A stretch of DNA of 64,000 nucleotides from Bacteroidota bacterium (GCA_023393375.1 JAEWLI010000166.1:1-64000); one strand, 5' to 3'; counted from the first letter of the stretch, positions 33,872 to 43,384 are shown. A program made the numbers and translations. The notes: generated from the sequence alone by a model not told the origin.

Positions 33872-34167
33872 TACTTACTTAATTGCAAAATACACTTATC
33901 AATAATTTTTATATAATCGTCAATTTTTTGTTTAAGCTCAGGTATATTATTCTCCCCGGTGCTTACATAATCTACAAGTTTACTAATTTTAAATTTATTT
34001 TGAAAGCTATCGAGCTGGTTATCTTTTATTTTAATAATGGATCGCAATTCTTCATTCTCACTTTTCACCTCTTCCATTTCCTGTTTCAAACTGGAATATT
34101 CATTGATCAGGAAATTTATTTTCCTTTCCAGAGATTGAAGATCGGCATGTAAAGAGTCCTGTTCCAT
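33871..34167 (-). CDS. small coiled-coil protein coupled to zapA
   Basis: A 98-residue protein that is almost all coiled coil (about 5-60: ADLQSLERKINFLINEY, LKQEMEEVKSENEELRS), with a Cys near the C terminus. No signal or membrane helix. It starts one base after pheT ends and its stop overlaps the zapA ATG. The context suggests a ZapB-like partner of ZapA, but sequence alone does not prove it. The gene is conserved next to zapA in Bacteroidota as far as I recall. Confidence 0.75.
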   Translation of the reverse strand: MEQDSLHADLQSLERKINFLINEYSSLKQEMEEVKSENEELRSIIKIKDNQLDSFQNKFKISKLVDYVSTGENNIPELKQKIDDYIKIIDKCILQLSK

Positions 34168-34168
34168 T

Positions 34169-36586
34169 TTATTTGCGAATGATGGCTCCCAATTCTGTTT
34201 CGAATGTCGTCATCAATTTTTCCATTGTTTTATCAATGATCTTGTCTGTTAATGTCTTGGAGTTGTCCTGAAGAATAAAGCTTAATGCGTAGGCTTTTTT
34301 CTTTTCTCCTATATTTTCACCTTCATAATAATCAAAAACATTGATGTTTCGGATTAATTGATTCCCTTGTTTCAGGGCTATTTTTCTGATTTCTTCAAAT
34401 GTCACCGATTGGTCTATTACCAATGAAAGATCGCGTCTGACTTCAGGGAATTTCGACACTTCCTGATAGTTAAATCCTTTATTGGCCATATCGATCAATA
34501 CTTCCCAATCCAGTTCGGCATAAAATACCTCCTGCTTGATATCGGCTAACTTCAATACTTCAGCCCTTACTTTTCCGGCAGTGCCAAGTACTCTTCCACC
34601 CGATTTTATCATCAGACCATATTCAGTTACCGCAGTTTTCGAAGGTAAATTTTCAGGAATACCAGCAATAAATTTATTAAAAATTTTGGTAATTACCGCA
34701 TATAAATCATGGAATTGTACAGGTCGGGTTTTATTCCTCCAATTTTCCGATTCAATATTCCCCGTCATATATAACGAAAGACAATATTTTTCTTCATACG
34801 TTCCGGATGATTTTTTATAGGTTTTGCCAAATTCAAAGAACCGGATATCTTTTTGCTTTCGGTTAATGTTGTGGGCAAGTGACTCCAAACCTGTAAAAAG
34901 CAAGCTTTGACGTAATACGCCGAGATCTTCACTAAGCTTATTCAGGATTTCAACATTTTCATTACTATTGAAACCTTCAATTTTCTCTGCATATATCGGT
35001 TTTGTCAACGAATTGGTTAATATTTCGTGAAACCCATTAGCAGCCAATAAACTGGATACTTCATATTGAACAGTATCAGGGTCGGTCTCAGGAAAATCGG
35101 ACAGGAAATCACTTTTTAAATTTCTGGATAATTCAATATTGTCGTAGCCATATATCCTTAATATTTCTTCTATCACATCAGCTTCCCGGGTTACGTCTAC
35201 ACGATAGGGTGGGACTATGGCAATAAAACCTTGTTCAGTTTCATTTTCAATCTTGATGTCAAGATTTTGCAAAATTTTGATGATCTGTTTTTTATCCAGT
35301 TTTTTACCAATCAGCCGATCAATATTACTGAATTTCATTTCCACTTGTATATCGTCAACAGGGTTCGGGTATACATCTATTACGTCAGAAGTGATTTGCC
35401 CTCCAGCTATTTCTTTGATCAACATTGCTGCTCTTTTTAAAGCATATACTGTCATGTTAGGATCTGTTCCCCGCTCAAATCTGAAAGATGCATCAGTTTT
35501 GAGTCCATGATATTGGGAAGTGCTTCGGATAGAATTAGGGTTAAAATACGCACTTTCTAGAAAAATAGCAGTTGTATTGTTAGTAACACCTGAGTTTATC
35601 CCTCCAAATACACCCGCGATACACATGCCTTCCTGAGCATTGCAGATCATCAGATCCTTCTCATTTAGTTTTCTTTCACGACCATCAAGTGTGGTAAAGC
35701 TGCTGTTTTCCGGTAAAGTTTTAACTATTACCGCATTACCTGCAATCTGTTGAAGATCAAATGCATGCAAGGGTTGACCGGTTTCATGAAGAACGAAATT
35801 GGTAATGTCGACAACATTATTTATTGGTGCCATTCCTATTGCGGACAATCTATTTTTTAACCATTGCGGAGACTCCTTAATGGTCAAGCCTTCAATGGTT
35901 AACCCGGAGTACCGGGGACAGGCTTCATGGTTATCCACAACTACCTGAATAGAATTGGTAGTCCGGTCCGGATGAAACCCATCTGCCGAAGGCCATTTCA
36001 GATCTTTGCTCAATAGGGCTTTCAGATCCCTGGCTACGCCAATATGAGACGCTGCATCTGCCCGGTTAGGAGTAAGTCCGATTTCCAATACCTGATCAGA
36101 AGTAATATTAAAATATTGTCTTGCTGGTGTGCCTGCTGGTAAATCAGTTTCCAACACCATAATACCTTCATGCGATATGCCCAGTCCAACTTCATCTTCA
36201 GCCACGATCATACCCTCTGATACCTCACCTCTGATTTTGGCTTTACTCAGTTTAAATGGTTCGTTATTTATCGGGTAAATGGTTGTGCCCACCGGTGCGA
36301 CAACTACTTTTTGACCTGTCCTAACATTGGGTGCACCACAAACGATGGGCACAGTCAGATCTTCGCCAATTTTTACTGTGGTTTTACTTAATTTATCAGC
36401 ATTGGGATGGCGATCACATGAAAGGACTTCTCCAATAACCAATCCTTCTAAACCTCCCTTTACCTGTTCAAAAAGTTCGATACTTTCCACCTCCAATCCA
36501 GATTGTGTAAGTAAACGTCCAATTTCATCAGCAGAAAGATGGTCTGTATCAATATATTCTTTTAACCAATTTAATGAGATCTTCAT
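34169..36586 (-). CDS. pheT: phenylalanyl-tRNA synthetase, beta subunit
   Basis: An 805-residue subunit of the alpha2-beta2 enzyme. The N terminus is MKISLNWLKEYIDTD, followed by the tRNA-binding OB fold (about 42-150, LVIGEVLSCDRHPNADKLSKT). The B3/B4 editing domain comes next (YSGLTIEGLTIKESPQWL, VVDITNFVLHETGQPLHAFD), then B5 (PYRVDVTREADVIEEILRIYG) and the C-terminal anticodon-binding FDX-ACB domain (from about 712, VSKFPEVRRDLSLVID). Length is standard. pheS is not in the window. The coiled-coil gene follows after a single base. Confidence 0.97.
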   Translation of the reverse strand: MKISLNWLKEYIDTDHLSADEIGRLLTQSGLEVESIELFEQVKGGLEGLVIGEVLSCDRHPNADKLSKTTVKIGEDLTVPIVCGAPNVRTGQKVVVAPVGTTIYPINNEPFKLSKAKIRGEVSEGMIVAEDEVGLGISHEGIMVLETDLPAGTPARQYFNITSDQVLEIGLTPNRADAASHIGVARDLKALLSKDLKWPSADGFHPDRTTNSIQVVVDNHEACPRYSGLTIEGLTIKESPQWLKNRLSAIGMAPINNVVDITNFVLHETGQPLHAFDLQQIAGNAVIVKTLPENSSFTTLDGRERKLNEKDLMICNAQEGMCIAGVFGGINSGVTNNTTAIFLESAYFNPNSIRSTSQYHGLKTDASFRFERGTDPNMTVYALKRAAMLIKEIAGGQITSDVIDVYPNPVDDIQVEMKFSNIDRLIGKKLDKKQIIKILQNLDIKIENETEQGFIAIVPPYRVDVTREADVIEEILRIYGYDNIELSRNLKSDFLSDFPETDPDTVQYEVSSLLAANGFHEILTNSLTKPIYAEKIEGFNSNENVEILNKLSEDLGVLRQSLLFTGLESLAHNINRKQKDIRFFEFGKTYKKSSGTYEEKYCLSLYMTGNIESENWRNKTRPVQFHDLYAVITKIFNKFIAGIPENLPSKTAVTEYGLMIKSGGRVLGTAGKVRAEVLKLADIKQEVFYAELDWEVLIDMANKGFNYQEVSKFPEVRRDLSLVIDQSVTFEEIRKIALKQGNQLIRNINVFDYYEGENIGEKKKAYALSFILQDNSKTLTDKIIDKTMEKLMTTFETELGAIIRK

Positions 36587-36650
36587 TATAAAATAGCTTA
36601 ATATTAATTAAGCGGCAAAATTAACTATTTAAGGAGATCTTTTAAAAATA

Positions 36651-37259
36651 TCAGGGTATTTCCGGCAATTTTTCTCCTGCTTTGATGTGAATTGGTAAAA
36701 TGTTCTCTTTTGGGGGTAAAGGACAAATGTATTCATCTGCATATACACAGTAGGGATGGTAGGCCATATTAAAATCCAAAATGATTTTGCTTTCACTGAT
36801 TCGTACGGGTTCCAGATATCTTCCTCCTCCATAGGTTTCTGCACCATTGGTTTGATCATAGAATGGAAGAAATAAGCTACCATCGTTATTTGTGGATTTT
36901 AAAATCAGGACTGAACATGTGACACTGTCACGGGTAAATGTAGCAAATCCATATTTGAGGTAATTTTCTGATTGTCCATTGTTTAGTGGAATTTGCATAA
37001 TATTTCTGGCGGGCAAAGGTAAAAAGTCGGCTATTATTCTGTAATTAGGAACAATAGGAAAGTAATTGAGACTATCAAAATTTGCCTGAACCGAATCGGG
37101 TAGGGGGGAATTATCATTATATTTAAAAAACTTGTTTTTTTCTTGACGAAATTCCTGAATCTCCGCTTCATATGCTTTGCCAGGCCTGTTCCTTGGTTCA
37201 CAACTCATTATAAATGCTGAAATTAGCAATAAACTATATATCCCTTTTTTAATCGTCAT
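36651..37259 (-). CDS. DUF1684 lipoprotein
   Basis: A 202-residue protein whose signal ends in AFIMSC (lipidated Cys20 from ATG 37259). The mature domain matches DUF1684: EIQEFRQEKNKFFKYNDNSPLP, FPIVPNYRIIADFLP, FLPFYDQTNGAETYGGGRYLEP, and the terminal region IILDFNMAYHPYCVYADEYICPLPPKEN, with its conserved YCxY-type motif. Function unknown. I chose ATG 37259 because the lipoprotein signal begins there; an upstream ATG at 37343 would add 28 polar residues and overlap radC. Confidence 0.85.
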   Translation of the reverse strand: MTIKKGIYSLLLISAFIMSCEPRNRPGKAYEAEIQEFRQEKNKFFKYNDNSPLPDSVQANFDSLNYFPIVPNYRIIADFLPLPARNIMQIPLNNGQSENYLKYGFATFTRDSVTCSVLILKSTNNDGSLFLPFYDQTNGAETYGGGRYLEPVRISESKIILDFNMAYHPYCVYADEYICPLPPKENILPIHIKAGEKLPEIP

Positions 37260-37339
37260 CTGTAATTTTCTTTCCGTATTATTCTCAAAATTATGAATCG
37301 TATTTTTATTTTTTACTTCCCACAGCCATTGATCTAATG

Positions 37340-38038
37340 TCAAAGCCAGCCTTCATCAGCAAAGCTGATATAGCCTGTATTGCCAAAAATAATATGATCT
37401 ACCACAGGAATATCTACAATAGCTCCACACTCTTTCAATTTTTTGGTCAGCTTCATGTCGGCATCACTGGGTTGTAAATTTCCAGAAGGATGATTGTGAG
37501 CAAGTATGATGGAACTGGCGAGATTTTCCATGGCTTGTTTAAAAATCAACTTGGGGTCAGCTACCGTGCCTGATACACCTCCTGAGCTTACCTGGATTTT
37601 CTTGATAACCAAGTTCGCCCGGTTGAGCAGAATGATCCAGAATTCTTCCTGACGCTGATCAAGAAGTTCAGGTTTCAGCAGTTCATAGGCATGATTGGAA
37701 CAGGTAATTTTGGGTTTGATCAAATGATCGGCATTTTTCCGCCTGCGCCCAAGCTCCAAAGCACTTACAATAGATATTGCTTTCGCTTCTCCTATTCCTT
37801 TAAACTTCATGAGATCAGCTACCGATAAAGTGGCCAGTTCATTGAGATTATAGTGAACCTGACAAAGGATCATTTTTGCGAGATCTACAGCACTCATTGA
37901 TTTAGTGCCTGAGCCAATTAGAATGGCTATCAATTCTGCATCTGACAGGGCTGATTTGCCTTTTAGTAATAATTTTTCTCTGGGGCGGTCTTCTTCAGCC
38001 CAGCTAAGTATGCGCAGATTTTGCTGATTTGTGGTCAT
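37340..38038 (-). CDS. radC: DNA repair protein RadC (MPN/JAMM domain)
   Basis: A 232-residue protein. The UPF0758 helix-hairpin-helix region spans about 30-95 (SDAELIAILIGSGTKSMSAVDLA, LMKFKGIGEAKA). The MPN/JAMM domain holds the metal site His181, His183 and Asp192 in ILAHNHPSGNLQPSDAD. RadC was first linked to repair but its true activity is unsettled. I chose ATG 38038 because the family N terminus (LRILSWAEEDRPREKLLLKG) starts there. It lies downstream of the rpsT terminator, so it has its own promoter or is read through. Confidence 0.92.
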   Translation of the reverse strand: MTTNQQNLRILSWAEEDRPREKLLLKGKSALSDAELIAILIGSGTKSMSAVDLAKMILCQVHYNLNELATLSVADLMKFKGIGEAKAISIVSALELGRRRKNADHLIKPKITCSNHAYELLKPELLDQRQEEFWIILLNRANLVIKKIQVSSGGVSGTVADPKLIFKQAMENLASSIILAHNHPSGNLQPSDADMKLTKKLKECGAIVDIPVVDHIIFGNTGYISFADEGWL

Positions 38039-38080
38039 GGGGACAATTTTTATGTCAATATATAAAAATATGACCAAATA

Positions 38081-38108
38081 AAAAAGCCTTTCTATTAATA
38101 GAAAGGCT
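38081..38108 (-). terminator. terminator of rpsT
   Basis: AGCCTTTCTAT pairs perfectly over 11 bases with ATAGAAAGGCT around a 2-base loop centred at 38096, followed on the minus strand by five to six T's. It starts 26 bases after the rpsT stop. Confidence 0.85.
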
Positions 38109-38133
38109 GTAATTTTATATTTCTAGAAATGTT

Positions 38134-38400
38134 CTATGCTTGAGGCTGAGCCAATTTTTGCACAAAATGAGCCAGCTTGGATTTATTATTGGCCGCTTTA
38201 TTTTTGTGAATAATGTTCTTTTTGGCAAGTTTGTCCAACATAGACGAAACTTTTAAATACAAACCCTGAGCCTCATCTTTATCAGTTGATTTCCTAAGTC
38301 TCTTAATAAAAGTTCTGGTGGTTTTGAGTTGGTATTTATTCAACTGCCTCTTCGTTTCATTTGAACGAATTCTTTTTAAAGCAGATTTATGATTCGCCAT
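38134..38400 (-). CDS. rpsT: 30S ribosomal protein S20
   Basis: An 88-residue, strongly basic, helical protein with the S20 pattern: MANHKSALKRIRSNETKRQLNKY, then LKTTRTFIKRLRKST and LAKKNIIHKNKAANNKSKLA. It is monocistronic, with an exact promoter upstream and a perfect terminator downstream. Confidence 0.96.
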   Translation of the reverse strand: MANHKSALKRIRSNETKRQLNKYQLKTTRTFIKRLRKSTDKDEAQGLYLKVSSMLDKLAKKNIIHKNKAANNKSKLAHFVQKLAQPQA

Positions 38401-38448
38401 AAATTTATTAAATTTTCTTAATGATTACCTTCTTTAATTATTAGGGTG

Positions 38449-38480
38449 CAAAGCTATGTGGTAATAAACTATTTTGCAAA
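38449..38480 (-). promoter_or_regulatory. promoter of rpsT
   Basis: On the minus strand TTTG (38480-38477), a 20-base spacer and TAGCTTTG (38456-38449). The boxes and spacing are identical to those of rpsF, and both are followed by CA and CC residues. Transcription would start near 38442, about 42 bases before ATG. Confidence 0.65.
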
Positions 38481-38526
38481 TATGTCAGGAAATTTTTAAC
38501 ATATTTGAAGGTCATTTTTTATCACA

Positions 38527-40209
38527 TTAATCTACCAGTTTCCTGTATTTTATCCGTTTCGGATCCACGTCACCTTGTCTTTTTCTTCTGTTTTCTTCGT
38601 ATTCCGAAAAGTTGCCTTCGAACCAATATACCTGCGAATCTCCTTCAAAAGCTAAAATATGTGTGGCTACACGGTCTAAAAACCACCGGTCGTGCGAAAT
38701 CACTACTGCACAACCCCCAAAATTTTCAAGTCCCTCTTCCAGTGCACGCAAAGTGTTCACATCCAGATCGTTGGTAGGTTCATCCAACAGGATCAGATTT
38801 GCCCCTTTTTTGAGGGCGAGAGCCAAATGCACCCTGTTCCTTTCCCCTCCACTCAATGTGCCCACCTTTTTTTCCTGATCGGCTCCATTCAAATTGAACC
38901 TGCTGACATAGGCCCTGGAATTAATGGTTCTGCCACCTAATTCAAGTAGTTCGTTCCCTTCTGAAATGGTTTCCCATACAGATTTATCAGGCTTTAATAT
39001 ATCATGTTCCTGGTCTACATAAGAGATCATCACCGTTGGCCCGACTTCGAAAGTTCCACTGTCTGGTTTTTCCTTTCCTACAATCAATTTAAATAGTGTG
39101 GTTTTTCCGGCACCATTGGGTCCGATTATACCTACAATCCCTCCCTGAGGAAGAGAAAAATCGAGATTTTCAAAAAGCAGTTTATCACCGTAAGCTTTGG
39201 ATACACCTTTTGCTTCGATTACCTTGGCACCTAAGCGGGGACCGGGAGGAATGTACAATTCCAGTTTCTGTTCTTTTTGTTTGCTTTCTTCTCCTAAAAG
39301 GTTTTCATAATTGTTGATCCTGGCTTTGGACTTGGCATGCCTGCCTTTTGGAGACATCCTGATCCACTCCAATTCACGTTCAAGTGTTTTCTGGCGTTTC
39401 GATTCTGTTTTTTCTTCTTTTGCCAGTCGTTGTTGTTTTTGCTCCAACCATGATGAATAATTTCCCTTCCAGGGTATTCCTTCACCACGATCCAGTTCTA
39501 GTATCCAGCCCGCAACATTGTCTAGGAAATAACGATCATGGGTTACCGCAATTACCGTTCCCGGATACTGTTGAAGATGCTGTTCCAGCCATAATACCGA
39601 TTCGGCATCCAAATGGTTGGTAGGTTCGTCAAGCAACAACACGGCAGGTTCCTGCAACAATAACCTACAAAGGGCTACTCTTCGTTTCTCACCTCCCGAA
39701 AGAGTGGAGATAATAGCGTCCGAAGGGGGTGTCCTTAAGGCATCCATTGCTCGTTCAAGCTTAGTATCCAGTTCCCAGGCATTTACCAAATCCAGTTTTT
39801 CCTGAATTTTTGCCTGTTGGTCTATCAATTTGTCCATTGCATCGGGGTCGGCAAGGATATCCGGATCTTCAAATTTCTTGTTTACCTCATCAAATTCCTT
39901 TAATAATGCTACGGTTTCTGCTGCACCTTCTTCAATAATTTCTTTTACCGTTTTGGTTGGATCCAAATGAGGCTCTTGTTCCAGCATGCCAACTGAAAAG
40001 CCGGGTGAAAAAGCTATATCTCCGATAAAGTCCTTATCCTCACCGGCAATAATCTTTAGCAGTGAGGATTTCCCAGAACCATTAAGCCCGATCACACCAA
40101 TCTTGGCACCGTAGAAAAACGATAAATATATATCTTTTAAAACTTTCTTTTGGGGTGGATAAATCTTACTAACCCCTGCCATTGAAAAAATTATCTTCTC
40201 CTGAGTCAT
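38527..40209 (-). CDS. ettA: energy-dependent translational throttle protein EttA (ABC-F)
   Basis: A 560-residue ABC-F protein with two ATPase domains and no membrane segments. Domain 1: Walker A GLNGSGKSS at 41-49, signature TLSGGEKRRVALCRLLL, Walker B LLLDEPTNHLD. Domain 2: Walker A GPNGAGKTT, signature LSGGERNRVHLALAL, Walker B LILLDEPTNDLD. Between them is the charged linker (KQQRLAKEEKTESKRQKTLERELEWIRMSPKGRHAKSK split over two helices) with the EttA-type P-site tRNA-interaction motif. EttA gates the 70S ribosome's first elongation step in response to ATP/ADP. Diverges from the DUF349 gene. Confidence 0.95.
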   Translation of the reverse strand: MTQEKIIFSMAGVSKIYPPQKKVLKDIYLSFFYGAKIGVIGLNGSGKSSLLKIIAGEDKDFIGDIAFSPGFSVGMLEQEPHLDPTKTVKEIIEEGAAETVALLKEFDEVNKKFEDPDILADPDAMDKLIDQQAKIQEKLDLVNAWELDTKLERAMDALRTPPSDAIISTLSGGEKRRVALCRLLLQEPAVLLLDEPTNHLDAESVLWLEQHLQQYPGTVIAVTHDRYFLDNVAGWILELDRGEGIPWKGNYSSWLEQKQQRLAKEEKTESKRQKTLERELEWIRMSPKGRHAKSKARINNYENLLGEESKQKEQKLELYIPPGPRLGAKVIEAKGVSKAYGDKLLFENLDFSLPQGGIVGIIGPNGAGKTTLFKLIVGKEKPDSGTFEVGPTVMISYVDQEHDILKPDKSVWETISEGNELLELGGRTINSRAYVSRFNLNGADQEKKVGTLSGGERNRVHLALALKKGANLILLDEPTNDLDVNTLRALEEGLENFGGCAVVISHDRWFLDRVATHILAFEGDSQVYWFEGNFSEYEENRRKRQGDVDPKRIKYRKLVD

Positions 40210-40320
40210 TTATTTTATTAATTTCGTTGTACAAATATCAAAAAAATCTTTTTGTGCTGATGGTTTAAATCTAATTATTTAATTTTACCATTTACAACCT
40301 AACTATAAAACTAATATATC

Positions 40321-41682
40321 GTGAAAGAACATAAATACGGGTTTTTTCAAGACGGCAAAATTTACCGAAAGGGATTTTTGGATTATCCTGATAAGGTGAT
40401 TGGAGAAGTAAGAACCAGTGAGGAAGCTACTCTTAAATATTTTGAGGATCGCTTTGAAATTGCAAAAAAGAAGGTAGAAACTCTGGAACACGAGATTACA
40501 GAGGCTGAAAATAAAGGTTCCTACTTGATGAAGCTGATTCATTTAAGGGTTTTTCTTGGTCAGTTTGATGGACTAGGAGATTTTTTACCATTATATGATA
40601 AACTCGATCAACTCGAAGTTCAATTACGGGAGTTGATTACTATTAACCGGCAAAAAAACCTGGAAATAAAAAGAGCCCTTTTGGAGGAGGGACACCAGGC
40701 AAAGGATATCGAAAGCCTGGAAGAATCTTCAGAAAAGCTGGAAGAGATCAAGCAAAAATGGATAAAAACCGGTAGTGTAGAAAAGGAATTCGAAGAAGAA
40801 ATAGAGAATGAATTCAGTGCCATATTAAAACACCTGTTTGAAAGGAAAAAAGAAAACTACCTGAGAAGAAAGGCAGAAGTAGAAGAGAAGGTGAAAAAAT
40901 ATGAACTGATATTGTCGCTGGCTGATAAATTGCGGTTTGAAAAGGATAAAGCTGTGGCCATGAGACAATTAAGGACTTTAAGAGAAGATTGGAAACAGGT
41001 AGGTATGATTCCCAAGATGCAGATGAATACCCTGTGGAGGAGGTTTAAATATATTAATGATTATATATTTAGAAAAGGCCGTCCTGAAGGTTCTTCATCT
41101 GGCCCAAGGCCATACAATTCTTCATCCAGGGGATCTTATGATGCTTCATCAAGAGGTTCTTATGATCCATCAAGAAGGCGTTTTCCCCCAAGGGAATCCC
41201 AAAGAGGAAACGTGGACATGGAGGGCAATATCAAAAAAATGGAGCAATTGATCTATCTTGTAGAACAATTGAAAGGTGCCAGTGATGATCACTCGGTGAG
41301 TGAAGTGAAAAAATTTCAGAAAATCTGGAGTGATACGGGGAAAGTGCCACCTGAGAGGTTTAAGGAGCTGGGTGGCAAGTTTTTTTCTTTATGCGACGAG
41401 ATCCTGGAATCTGCATTTTTGGAAAAGTTGGCTAGTGCAGGGGTTGATTACCATTTAAAAACTGATTACGAGAAAGCAAAATATAAAATCCGTTTGTTGT
41501 ATGATTCGATCAACAGGGATGAAAAAGAACTTGATACATTGATGAGTGGTTTGCCACGCTTGGGGCCTGATCAGAAGTTGGACAAAACCATTGCTTTGAA
41601 AATTTCATCGAAAAAAAGAAAAATCCGTATTAAGAAAAAAATGCTTGTCGATTTAAAAAAGTCTGTTGAAAGACAATATTAA
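40321..41682 (+). CDS. DUF349 coiled-coil protein
   Basis: A 453-residue protein starting with GTG (VKEHKYGFFQDGKIYRKGF). It is mostly helical and highly charged, with DUF349-like helices containing LREDWKQVGMIPKMQMNTLWRRF and FQKIWSDTGKVPPERFKELGGKFFSLCD. A low-complexity linker at about residues 258-300 repeats SSRGSYD-type units and Arg-rich stretches. The C terminus is KKRKIRIKKKMLVDLKKS, very basic. DUF349 proteins are thought to bind nucleic acid or help translation; function not settled. Its start codon is followed by the conserved N terminus, so the GTG is supported. Confidence 0.85.
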   Translation: MKEHKYGFFQDGKIYRKGFLDYPDKVIGEVRTSEEATLKYFEDRFEIAKKKVETLEHEITEAENKGSYLMKLIHLRVFLGQFDGLGDFLPLYDKLDQLEVQLRELITINRQKNLEIKRALLEEGHQAKDIESLEESSEKLEEIKQKWIKTGSVEKEFEEEIENEFSAILKHLFERKKENYLRRKAEVEEKVKKYELILSLADKLRFEKDKAVAMRQLRTLREDWKQVGMIPKMQMNTLWRRFKYINDYIFRKGRPEGSSSGPRPYNSSSRGSYDASSRGSYDPSRRRFPPRESQRGNVDMEGNIKKMEQLIYLVEQLKGASDDHSVSEVKKFQKIWSDTGKVPPERFKELGGKFFSLCDEILESAFLEKLASAGVDYHLKTDYEKAKYKIRLLYDSINRDEKELDTLMSGLPRLGPDQKLDKTIALKISSKKRKIRIKKKMLVDLKKSVERQY

Positions 41683-41851
41683 TCGCAAGGATATATTATA
41701 TAATAAAGTAATAAAAAATTTTGAGGTTTACAGCTTTTGCCTAAACCAAAACCTTATAATATACGTTATCGGAATTTGCTATCGTATTGGTATAATGAAT
41801 TTATATTTTTGAATATTTAGGATTAGTATTAATTATAATTAGAGTTAACCC

Positions 41852-42073
41852 ATGTATTGGACATTAGAATTAGCTTCATATCTTGAAGATGCCCCTTGGC
41901 CTGCTACTAAGGATGAATTGATTGATTTCTCCATTCGTTCCGGAGCACCTTTGGAGGTAGTAGAGAACTTGCAGGAGTTGGAGGATGATGGACAGCCATA
42001 TGAAAATATTGAAGAGATATGGCCTGATTATCCAACAAAAGAAGATTTCTTCTTTAATGAAGACGAGTATTGA
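41852..42073 (+). CDS. DUF2795 small acidic protein
   Basis: A 73-residue protein: MYWTLELASYLEDAPWPATKDELIDF followed by a helix with GAPLEVVENLQELEDDGQPYENIEEIWPDYP and an acidic tail (FFFNEDEY). This is the Bacteroidota DUF2795 pattern, a helical fold of unknown role. Predicted cytoplasmic. It has its own upstream region of about 170 bases and is convergent with ispD; a 13-base inverted repeat separates them. Confidence 0.85.
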   Translation: MYWTLELASYLEDAPWPATKDELIDFSIRSGAPLEVVENLQELEDDGQPYENIEEIWPDYPTKEDFFFNEDEY

Positions 42074-42085
42074 TATGAAGAGTAT

Positions 42086-42128
42086 ATATAAGGCGTAAGT
42101 GAAGTGAAAAATTATTTACGCCTTATAT
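42086..42128. terminator. inverted repeat between DUF2795 gene and ispD
   Basis: ATATAAGGCGTAA (42086-42098) pairs perfectly with TTACGCCTTATAT (42116-42128), 13 bases around a 17-base loop. Between convergent genes, so it may serve both. No T run. Confidence 0.5.
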
Positions 42129-42135
42129 GCATACA

Positions 42136-42822
42136 TCACTTTTGAGTAAATTGAAGATTCAAAATTTGTTCTGCCATCCACAGGTCTTCCTGTGTGGTGA
42201 TTTTTATATTGGCATAGCTCCCTTCGAACAAAGAAATCTTATATCCTGCTTTTTCTGCAACACTTGCATCATCGGTCAGCATTTCTTCTTCATCAATTTC
42301 ATAAGCTTTTTTGAGCACAGAAATATTGAAAGTTTGTGGTGTCTGGATTAGCCTGAATTTTGACCGGTCCATGGCCATACTTGAATCTTTATTTAATATC
42401 CTGATCGATTCCTTTAATCGCACCGAAGCAATCGCACTACCATGAATAGCTGCTAAATGAAATGAGGCCGCAATTAATTCGATAGGTACCAATGGCCTGA
42501 CGCCATCATGTACTGCAACCAAACCTTCCCCGGAAATTGCATCCAAACCATTTTTTACCGATTGAAAGCGGGTTTTACCACCTTTTCGAATGATAACAGG
42601 CAAAGTAAAATCGTGTTGTTTGCAAAGATCAGCCCAGTATGTAAACTGGGTTTCTGGTAATACCAGGATAATGGGAATGTCGGGACCATAATTATAGAAA
42701 GCTTCAATGGTATGCATTAGGATAGGTTTACCCAGAAGATTCAGGAATTGTTTGGGTACTTCCTGTTGCATTCGTGTACCTTGTCCACCCGCTACAATGA
42801 TGGTATATTTATGATCAGTCAT
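42136..42822 (-). CDS. ispD: 2-C-methyl-D-erythritol 4-phosphate cytidylyltransferase
   Basis: A 228-residue enzyme of the non-mevalonate isoprenoid pathway, joining CTP and methylerythritol phosphate. The nucleotide motif VAGGQGTRMQQEVPKQFLNLLGKP is at residues 10-33. Further motifs are VAVHDGVRPLVP, TPQTFN and EMLTDDASVAEKAG with the final ITTQEDLWMAEQIL. Length is normal. It lies 26 bases downstream of the thiamine-binding protein gene. No other mep-pathway gene is adjacent. Confidence 0.95.
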   Translation of the reverse strand: MTDHKYTIIVAGGQGTRMQQEVPKQFLNLLGKPILMHTIEAFYNYGPDIPIILVLPETQFTYWADLCKQHDFTLPVIIRKGGKTRFQSVKNGLDAISGEGLVAVHDGVRPLVPIELIAASFHLAAIHGSAIASVRLKESIRILNKDSSMAMDRSKFRLIQTPQTFNISVLKKAYEIDEEEMLTDDASVAEKAGYKISLFEGSYANIKITTQEDLWMAEQILNLQFTQK

Positions 42823-42848
42823 AAAATCTTCTTATATGTTAGCTCGCC

Positions 42849-43142
42849 TCAGCTATATTTTTTCATTTTGTCTTCGATAGCTACATCTTTTTCTTTGCTC
42901 CTTTGAATTTTGACATAAACCATGAGATCGCTGGCACCAGCTGAAAAGCACGCTTCCTGCGCTTCCTTCACAATCTTCATCAGTTGTTCGTACTCGCCTT
43001 CCAGTACGGTTTCAAAAGGGCATACTTTATATTTTACACCTGATTTTTGGATCACTTCAATGGCTTTATCAACAAGTGCATAAGTATCGGTTTTATCAGA
43101 ACGGGGCAGGATTTGCAATGCAAGGTTAATTTTTTGGCTCAT
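42849..43142 (-). CDS. MTH1187/YkoF-family thiamine-binding-like protein
   Basis: A 97-residue protein of the DUF77 family: NLALQILPRSDKTDTYALVDKAIEVIQKSG, then KVCPFETVLEGEYEQLMKIVKEAQEAC. The conserved PFETVLEG is the family hallmark. Members bind thiamine or related pyrimidines; a few are annotated as thiamine-binding. It is soluble and small, probably dimeric. It precedes ispD by 26 bases. Confidence 0.85.
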   Translation of the reverse strand: MSQKINLALQILPRSDKTDTYALVDKAIEVIQKSGVKYKVCPFETVLEGEYEQLMKIVKEAQEACFSAGASDLMVYVKIQRSKEKDVAIEDKMKKYS

Positions 43143-43384
43143 GATTTTTTTTGTGACAAAAATAATAACTTCCTTCTTAACTTAACCAACTTTCAAAATA
43201 AAGTGGATGGTAGAAGAAAATTCTTACTGTTTTTTGAGTGATTGGCAGGAATTGCCACAAACAAAATATAAATGAATAAATGGCGCAAATGCCCCTCATT
43301 ATTGCCGTTCTAAGCTATCGTAATTGTATTTATGATTGAGCATATTTGCATCCAAAAGGCATTTGTACTAAAAGACATAATTGG

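Noticed and set aside
37260..37343. An upstream ATG giving the DUF1684 protein 28 extra residues
   Set aside because: It would overlap the radC stop and hide the lipoprotein signal; the ATG at 37259 fits better.
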